10,654 bases of DNA from Coriobacteriales bacterium (GTDB taxonomy: Bacteria; Actinomycetota; Coriobacteriia; Coriobacteriales; UBA8131), in the NCBI GenBank assembly GCA_031267175.1, contig JAIRZP010000125.1, positions 1-10,654 on the forward strand, read 5' to 3'. The notes below the pieces were generated by a model. The model did not search any database and was not told where the DNA came from. It saw nothing but the letters and a program-made list of their open reading frames with translations. This document shows, in pieces, positions 6,157 through 10,654 of this stretch (its first letter is position 1; every line of letters starts with the position of its first letter). The position numbers and the translations under genes are program-made.

Positions 6157-7557
6157 TCACTGCGACGCCTCGGCAAAGGCCTGACGCAGGTCCTCTATGA
6201 GGTCTGCCGGGTCTTCCAGGCCCAGCGACAGCCGGATGGTGTCGGGCGTCAGCCCCATCTTCTCGCGCATACGCGGGGAGAGTTCGTTATGCGTGGTCAG
6301 CTCGGGGTCTATTATCAGGGAGCGCGCGTCGCCGATGTTGGCCTGATACAGAAACACCCGGACCGATCCCAGAAAACGCCGTCGCTGGGCCTCGCTTCCC
6401 TTGAAGCCAAAGCTCAGGATGGAGCCTGCGCCTTTGGGCAGATACTTCTGCACGAGCTCTGCGCCGGGGCCGTCCGTGGGATAGCCTACCCAGGCGACCT
6501 GCGGGTGTGTGCGCAGATACGCCACGACTGCCTGCGTGTTCTGTACCTGCTTGACCACCCGCTCACTCAGGGTGTCGATGCCCATCAAAATGAGCCACGC
6601 ATCAAAGGGGCTGAGGGTGGCACCGAGCGAGTTGAGCAGCACCATGCGGATTCTGCTGGTAAAGGGGGTGTCCGGGCAGACATCGAGGATGCTCCGTTCC
6701 TGATCTGCCGCGCTCCGCAGGTTCCAGAGCTTCTCAGAAAATTGCGGGTAGGTGCGGGGAGAGTAGGCAAAGCTGCCGCTCTCCAAGACCACGCCCGCGA
6801 GTGCGTTGCCGTGACCGCAGAGGGCCTTGGTGGCTGAGTAGACCACGATGTCCGCGCCAAACGCAAAGGGGTTGAGCAGGTAGGGCGTCGCAACGGTATT
6901 ATCCACGATAAGAGGAATGCCGTGCGCGTGGGCGATGTTGGCGAGCGCCTCGAGGTCCAAAACGCTGGCCAGCGGGTTGGTGATGCTCTCCACAAAAATG
7001 GCCTTAGTCTCCGGCGTGAGGGCTCGCTCAAAGGCGGCAGGCGAGTTTGCGTCGGTAACGGCGTCAAATTGTATGCCCAGCTGCGCGTACAGGTTCTCAA
7101 AGCCGTCGAGCGTGCCGCCGTAGAGTTGGTAGGTCGAGAGTATGCGTCCCGGCCCTCCGCAGATATTGATGAGCGCACACGAGACCGCGGCCATGCCGGT
7201 GGCAAGCGCCACGGCACCCTTGACACCGTGAAGCGCAGCGAGGCGAGCTTCCAGCGCGGCAACCGTAGGGTTCGCAGTGCGTGAGTAGGTGGGGTGGCTC
7301 TCCTCCAGGGTAAAGAGCCGCCGCGCTCGCTCGGGTGAGTCAAGGCCAAAGGCGACCGTCTGATAGATAGGCACGGTGGTGGAAAAATGGTGGCTGCGCT
7401 CATCGTAGCCAGCCCTGACCTTGAGCGTGTCAAAGCCGTAGGCGGGCGCTGGGCCTGCTGCCGCTTCGGGATCCGGGCCGGGCACTGGGTCTGCTGCTAT
7501 ATCGGGGTTCGGATCAGGCGACAGGCCTGCTGTCGTATCAGGACATTCCTGCTTCAT
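6157..7557 (-). CDS. metY: O-acetylhomoserine sulfhydrylase-type PLP enzyme with N-terminal tail
   Basis: This 466-residue member of the Cys/Met metabolism PLP family has the start of the fold at YGFDTLKVRAGYD (residues 40-52), TVPIYQTVAF (61-70), YSRTANPT (91-98), an LATGMAAVSCAL PLP-phosphate region (about 118-129), ESITNP (190-195), VDNTVATPYLLNP (218-230) and the lysine motif YSATKALCGHG, with Lys244 as the Schiff-base residue. Close relatives (MetY) make homocysteine from O-acetylhomoserine and sulfide; methionine gamma-lyase and cystathionine gamma-synthase share the fold, so the reaction is likely but not certain. The start is firm: AAGGAGG (7564-7570) lies 6 bases before ATG 7557. This makes the ~38-residue Asp/Pro/Ala/Gly-rich leader, absent from typical ~425-residue enzymes, a real part of the protein. 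It lies 33 bases after the C-S lyase gene and probably shares its transcript. Confidence 0.87.
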   Translation of the reverse strand: MKQECPDTTAGLSPDPNPDIAADPVPGPDPEAAAGPAPAYGFDTLKVRAGYDERSHHFSTTVPIYQTVAFGLDSPERARRLFTLEESHPTYSRTANPTVAALEARLAALHGVKGAVALATGMAAVSCALINICGGPGRILSTYQLYGGTLDGFENLYAQLGIQFDAVTDANSPAAFERALTPETKAIFVESITNPLASVLDLEALANIAHAHGIPLIVDNTVATPYLLNPFAFGADIVVYSATKALCGHGNALAGVVLESGSFAYSPRTYPQFSEKLWNLRSAADQERSILDVCPDTPFTSRIRMVLLNSLGATLSPFDAWLILMGIDTLSERVVKQVQNTQAVVAYLRTHPQVAWVGYPTDGPGAELVQKYLPKGAGSILSFGFKGSEAQRRRFLGSVRVFLYQANIGDARSLIIDPELTTHNELSPRMREKMGLTPDTIRLSLGLEDPADLIEDLRQAFAEASQ

Positions 7558-7590
7558 GGTGCTCCTCCTTCAAACTCTTTTTGCCGTGGT

Positions 7591-8751
7591 TCAGGGAATA
7601 ATGCGATCGAAGGATCGGCACATTCGATCCGTCGCCTCTGCCAGGCGGGTCGGATCCAGAGCAAAATTGAGACGGAAGAAACCTGGCGAGCCATACTCCG
7701 CGCCATCCGCTACGGCCAGGCGGGCATCTTCGAGCAGGTACTTTGCAACAGAACCCTCCAGGGGCAGCTTCCTCACATCAACCCACAGCAGGTAGGTCGC
7801 GTCGTTTTGCGAGTAGCTCAGGTAAGGGGCACAGCGGTCCAGACGTCGTTTGACCAGGGCGAGGTTTGCGCGTAGCAGGTCGAGCGTATCGTCGAGCCAG
7901 GCCTGGCACGCGGGATCGGTGTAGGCGGCAATATTGGCGAGCAAGCCGAGCCGGGAGGCTCCGTCGGCATAGAAGGGGGCGCACCGGAACCATTGCTCAC
8001 GCAGTTCCTCTGAGCCAAACACCAGTTGGGCACACTTGAGGCCAGCGATATTAAAGGCCTTGGACGCCGAATAGGCGCTGACGGTATGGTGCGCGGCCGT
8101 CTCATTGAGTGTGGCATAGGGCAGGTGCTGCACCTGCGAGTTAAGGATAATCGGGCAGTGGACCTCGTCGGAAAAGACCAGGGCATCGTGGCGATCTACG
8201 AGCTGGGCCAGCCTTTCCAGTTCCTCGCGGGTAAAGGACTGGCCCGTGGGATTGAAGGGATTGGTGAGGACAAAGAGCGAGCCCGGAGTGAGTGCGGCGT
8301 CTATCCGCTCGTAGTCCAGGACAAAGCGCCCCGTCTCGTCCTGAACGCAGGCAATCTCAATGACCGTGCGTCCAAAGCACCGTGCGGTATTCAGGAGCGG
8401 AGGATAAGCCGGGAGCGGAACGATGATGGGGGCATCGGGGGGCACGAGCATACGCATGACCGATTCGTACCCGGCAATGATGTCGGCCACACAGGCAAGG
8501 GAGCGCTCGGGCACGTCCCAACCATAGGAGTGCCAAAGCCAGTGCGCGGTAGCGGTGAGGATATGCTCACGCGCAGGCAGATCGCGATAGGCCAGCAGGG
8601 AGGCATTGAGGTTGCGCTTGACGACGTCGTGGATAGGGCGTGCCAACGGAAACTCCATCTCGGCAACCCACGCGCCCGTTGCCCCGGGATAGCGGCTGTC
8701 TTTGAGCGACACCGGATGACTGAGATCGAATTGTGTCGGGGCATCTGCCAA
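7591..8751 (-). CDS. PatB/MalY-type cystathionine beta-lyase, class I/II PLP fold
   Basis: This 386-residue fold-type I aminotransferase-like protein shows the MalY/PatB pattern: AWVAEMEF (residues 27-34), TNPFNPTG (163-170) with the PLP-contacting Asn, FSDEVHCPIIL (193-203) with Asp195, SASKAFNIAGL (228-238) with Lys231 as the PLP lysine, a WLDDTLDLLRANL helix, and a late GFFRLNFA with the substrate-carboxylate Arg. Such enzymes cleave C-S bonds of cystathionine or cysteine, giving pyruvate, ammonia and homocysteine or sulfide. With the sulfhydrylase next door, this suggests methionine synthesis or sulfide recycling. The start is a TTG 5 bases after the DegV stop; the only nearby AAGGAG (minus strand, plus positions 8763-8768) lies 11 bases upstream inside the DegV gene. 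Starting here gives the expected family N-terminus, and no in-frame ATG fits better. Translational coupling to DegV is likely. Confidence 0.87.
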   Translation of the reverse strand: MADAPTQFDLSHPVSLKDSRYPGATGAWVAEMEFPLARPIHDVVKRNLNASLLAYRDLPAREHILTATAHWLWHSYGWDVPERSLACVADIIAGYESVMRMLVPPDAPIIVPLPAYPPLLNTARCFGRTVIEIACVQDETGRFVLDYERIDAALTPGSLFVLTNPFNPTGQSFTREELERLAQLVDRHDALVFSDEVHCPIILNSQVQHLPYATLNETAAHHTVSAYSASKAFNIAGLKCAQLVFGSEELREQWFRCAPFYADGASRLGLLANIAAYTDPACQAWLDDTLDLLRANLALVKRRLDRCAPYLSYSQNDATYLLWVDVRKLPLEGSVAKYLLEDARLAVADGAEYGSPGFFRLNFALDPTRLAEATDRMCRSFDRIIP

Positions 8752-8756
8752 GAGGC

Positions 8757-9635
8757 TTACCGCTCCTTGTCGGTGGTGAAGAACAGGGCGACGGTGCCGG
8801 GGCCGACGTGCGCGCCGATAACGGGGTCGAGGTCGTTGATGACAAAGTCGCTCACCCCAAAGCGCTCGGCTATCTGGGAGCGGACAAACTCGACGTCATC
8901 GGGACAGTCTCCGTGACTGATACAGACCAGCTGGCCGTCCTTAGGCTCCGAGGCGCCCTCGGCAAAGCTGTCTACGAGGGCCTGCAAGGACTTCTTACGG
9001 CCCCGTACCTTCTCGACCGGCACGAGCCTGCCTATCTCATCCACATGGAGCACCGGCTTGATATTGAGCAGCGATCCCGCAAAGGCCGCTCCCTTGGAAA
9101 GACGACCGCCGCGTTGCAGATAGCTGAGGTCGTCCACGGTAAACCAGTGGGCAAAGCTCAGCACATTGGCCCGTAACCATTCCGCGGTCTCCGTAAGGCT
9201 CTTGCCCTGCTCGCGGAGCTTGACCGCCTCCAGGACGAAAAGTCCCTGGCCCAGGGCCGCAGCCAAGGTGTCGATACATTCAAGCTGGCGCTCGGGAAAC
9301 TCCTCCTTGTGCACCTTATTAATGCAGAGGGAACAATTGTCGTAGGTGCCACTCAAGGTCGAATCAAAGCCCAGGTAGAGTACGTCGTTTCCTGCCTCAA
9401 ACTCCTCGCGGATAACCGATTCTGTGTATTCCAGCGACGGCAGGCTCGTCGTGATGACTTTGCCCTCACGCATCATGTCATAGAACTTCTTGAGGTCGGT
9501 AACCGAGCCCTTGAGGTAGCTGTGATACACCTGCCCCTCCACCATGAACTCCAGGGGCAGTACCTTGAGGTCGTAGGCATCGATAAGGTTCTCGGGCAGG
9601 TTACTGGAAGAATCGGTGAGTATGGTAAAAGACAT
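8757..9635 (-). CDS. DegV/FakB-type fatty-acid-binding protein
   Basis: This 292-residue protein has all DegV landmarks: TDSSSNLP at residues 7-14, VLPLEFMVEG (about 25-34), TTSLPS at 62-67, LGFDSTLSGTYDN at about 88-100, then FTVDDLSYLQRGGRLSKGAAFAG and LNIKPVLHVDEIGRLVPVEKVRGR in the second domain, and GPGTVALFF near the end. DegV proteins bind one fatty acid in the cleft between two domains; FakB members hand it to the kinase FakA for phospholipid synthesis. No FakA gene is in the window. ATG 9635 is chosen because AAGGAG (9642-9647) lies 6 bases before it and the family begins at the FTILTDSS strand; the longer frame from 9683 adds 16 residues without a family counterpart. It lies 44 bases after the DUF167 gene and directly precedes the C-S lyase. 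Confidence 0.92.
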   Translation of the reverse strand: MSFTILTDSSSNLPENLIDAYDLKVLPLEFMVEGQVYHSYLKGSVTDLKKFYDMMREGKVITTSLPSLEYTESVIREEFEAGNDVLYLGFDSTLSGTYDNCSLCINKVHKEEFPERQLECIDTLAAALGQGLFVLEAVKLREQGKSLTETAEWLRANVLSFAHWFTVDDLSYLQRGGRLSKGAAFAGSLLNIKPVLHVDEIGRLVPVEKVRGRKKSLQALVDSFAEGASEPKDGQLVCISHGDCPDDVEFVRSQIAERFGVSDFVINDLDPVIGAHVGPGTVALFFTTDKER

Positions 9636-9679
9636 GGACTGCTCCTTGCTGTGAGTTGGATGCTGCTTTCGGTAGCTCA

Positions 9680-9958
9680 TCATAGCAAACGCGCCAGTGC
9701 CTTGTCGAGGACAGACTGCTCTGCGTCGACAAACAGAATCTTATGGCGAGAGGCATGGCCGCTCTTGATGGTGATACTGCTTTTGGGGAGGGCAAGCTCT
9801 TTTGCGAGTAGTTTTATGAGGGCCGCATTGGCCTTGCCGTCTGTGGGAGCAGAACTGAGCCTGACCAGCAGCTCGGGTCTGCCCTCAGAGGCGGTGCTCC
9901 AGCCGAGAACAGAGTCCTCGGCGCTTCGTGGACGTACGTGTACGGCCAGCGTTACCAA
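9680..9958 (-). CDS. DUF167/YggU-family small protein
   Basis: This 92-residue protein matches the DUF167 family: an opening strand VHVRPRS (residues 6-12), SSAPTDGKANAALIKLLAKEL (about 35-55) containing the hallmark P-x-D-G-K-A-N-x-x-L, and the SGHASRHKIL segment (66-75) corresponding to the family's SGxxSRxK. The biochemical role of the family is unknown. The start is a TTG at 9958, 8 bases after the DivIVA stop, with no good Shine-Dalgarno at normal spacing (GAGGAG lies about 20 bases upstream, inside the DivIVA gene). No other start codon in this frame gives a complete family N-terminus, so coupling to DivIVA translation is likely. In many Gram-positive genomes DUF167 genes occur near division genes, consistent with this neighbour. 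Confidence 0.88.
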   Translation of the reverse strand: MVTLAVHVRPRSAEDSVLGWSTASEGRPELLVRLSSAPTDGKANAALIKLLAKELALPKSSITIKSGHASRHKILFVDAEQSVLDKALARLL

Positions 9959-9966
9959 GGCTCGGA

Positions 9967-10654
9967 CTAATCTATCTCCTCGATATCTATGTCGAGGTCC
10001 TCATCCATCTCAAAGGCGGGTTGCGTGACCCGAGCAGGTGCGGCCTGTGCGGCACGGCTCGCGGCAGGCACGGCCTGTGCAGCTTGTGCGGCAGGCACGG
10101 CTTGCGTGGTCTGTGCGGGAGCAGGGTTATAGCCGGAGTACGCGGCGGCATCAAACGCCGACGAGACAGCAGCCGGCAGGGGCTCGGCAGGGGCGGCGTC
10201 AAACGCGGGTGCCTCAAAGGCAGCGTCGCCCTCCCGAAGGACCTTGAGCGCGTCCGCCGTGGCTGTTTTCTCATCGGTAATATCGGGCACGGCATCCTTA
10301 ATCGTGGGCATGACCTTCTGCGCCTCTGAGGTAAAGCGGCTGAGCACCGCCATATACTCGGAGCGGAATGCCTCGGTCGAGGTGCGCAGTCTCTCTACCT
10401 CGTCGAGGATGCGCTGCTTTTCTGCCAGCGCCTCGCGGACGATGTCGCGGGCACGCTTCTCGGCCTCACGATAGGCTTTCTCCGACTCGGCCCGCGCGGC
10501 ATCACGCAGATCATCGGCGCTTTTCTGGGCCGCAATCAAGGCCTGGGCAATCTGATGCTCGCTGGCTACGGTGTGCCCCGCGGCCTGGGCAGAATGTGCC
10601 ATGTGGGCACTTTGCGTGGCCTGGTTCTCCGCTGCCAGAGCACGGGCATCCGCC
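9967..10654 (-). CDS. DivIVA-like coiled-coil cell-division/polarity protein (5' end missing)
   Basis: The frame is open from the right window edge to a TAG at 9967-9969, giving the last 229 residues; the conserved N-terminal membrane-targeting part lies outside. The visible part starts in a long Ala/Glu/Arg/Lys-rich coiled coil, including HQIAQALIAAQKSADDLRDA, the type of segment found in the DivIVA coiled-coil domain, and continues to about 10330. A Pro/Ala/Gln low-complexity linker (roughly 10030-10210) and a very acidic tail (EMDEDLDIDIEEID) follow. DivIVA/Wag31 proteins bind curved membrane at poles and septa and recruit division or wall-growth factors. An internal ATG at 10602 exists but the frame clearly continues upstream. 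It is the first visible gene of the leftward operon. Confidence 0.82.
   Translation of the reverse strand, partial: ADARALAAENQATQSAHMAHSAQAAGHTVASEHQIAQALIAAQKSADDLRDAARAESEKAYREAEKRARDIVREALAEKQRILDEVERLRTSTEAFRSEYMAVLSRFTSEAQKVMPTIKDAVPDITDEKTATADALKVLREGDAAFEAPAFDAAPAEPLPAAVSSAFDAAAYSGYNPAPAQTTQAVPAAQAAQAVPAASRAAQAAPARVTQPAFEMDEDLDIDIEEID
10061..10101. repeat. Short direct repeat in the Ala/Pro/Gln linker of the DivIVA-like gene
   Basis: GCGGCAGGCACGGC occurs at 10061-10074 and again at 10088-10101, offset by 27 bases (nine codons). It encodes the repeated AVPAA pattern of the linker in the minus-strand protein. Being in frame, it points to expansion of the linker by duplication. Confidence 0.7.

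Noticed and set aside
6585..7433. Minus-strand 282-codon frame inside the sulfhydrylase gene
   Set aside because: Same-strand, out-of-frame shadow, very rich in Arg/Pro/Ser/Thr, as expected for a shifted high-GC frame.
8026..8916. Plus-strand open frame of 296 codons
   Set aside because: It is antisense to the C-S lyase and DegV genes, whose PLP and DegV motifs are clear; no recognisable protein features in the antisense frame.
1..10654. CRISPR array, tRNA/rRNA genes, transposase or phage genes
   Set aside because: No regularly spaced repeats, cloverleaf-like segments or mobile-element protein motifs were found on either strand by eye.

Overview
The window is a high-GC, tightly packed bacterial segment. 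A long FrdA-type flavoprotein reductase, a Tat-exported predicted lipoprotein and a DivIVA-DUF167-DegV gene order together suggest a strictly anaerobic actinobacterium of the Coriobacteriia (Olsenella, Atopobiaceae or Eggerthellaceae-like). That placement is inferred from gene content and protein style; there is no rRNA or marker match to prove it.

Left part (1-3309, plus strand). The window opens inside a FAD-dependent fumarate-reductase-like oxidoreductase, which ends at 1332 and is followed by a perfect 15-bp hairpin (1366-1398). Next is a stand-alone HemN/HemW-like radical SAM-type protein (1525-2502) whose three clustered cysteines have the non-standard spacing CX3CX5C. A near-consensus sigma70-type promoter (TTGCCA-N17-TATAAT, 2564-2592) then drives a two-gene HEPN/MNT unit (2615-3309). 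Its genes overlap by 25 bases and look AT-richer than their surroundings, like a small mobile toxin-antitoxin or defence module. The HEPN protein has no RX4-6H ribonuclease motif.

Right part (3358-10654, minus strand). Seven genes point leftward. In transcription order they are: a DivIVA-like coiled-coil protein (5' end outside the window), a DUF167/YggU protein, a DegV/FakB-type fatty-acid-binding protein, a PatB/MalY-type C-S lyase, an O-acetylhomoserine sulfhydrylase-type enzyme with an unusual Asp/Pro/Ala-rich N-terminal tail, an ATZ/TRZ-family amidohydrolase (nucleoside-deaminase type), and a Tat-exported predicted lipoprotein of unknown function. The first five are close enough to be one operon: gaps are 8, 44, 5 and 33 bases, with TTG starts directly after upstream stop codons. 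The last two form a second pair (16-base gap) behind a 119-base intergenic region that may hold its own promoter.

How they may work together: the C-S lyase and the sulfhydrylase form a sulfur amino-acid pair (cystathionine or cysteine cleavage, and sulfide capture into homocysteine). The amidohydrolase could deaminate an adenosine-type by-product such as S-adenosylhomocysteine, methylthioadenosine, 5'-deoxyadenosine or aminodeoxyfutalosine, but its substrate cannot be read from sequence alone. DivIVA, DUF167 and DegV look like a housekeeping block placed ahead of the sulfur genes. No tRNA, rRNA, CRISPR array, insertion sequence or phage gene was seen. The least ordinary items are the HEPN/MNT island, the altered cysteine motif of the radical SAM-like protein, and the tail on the sulfhydrylase.
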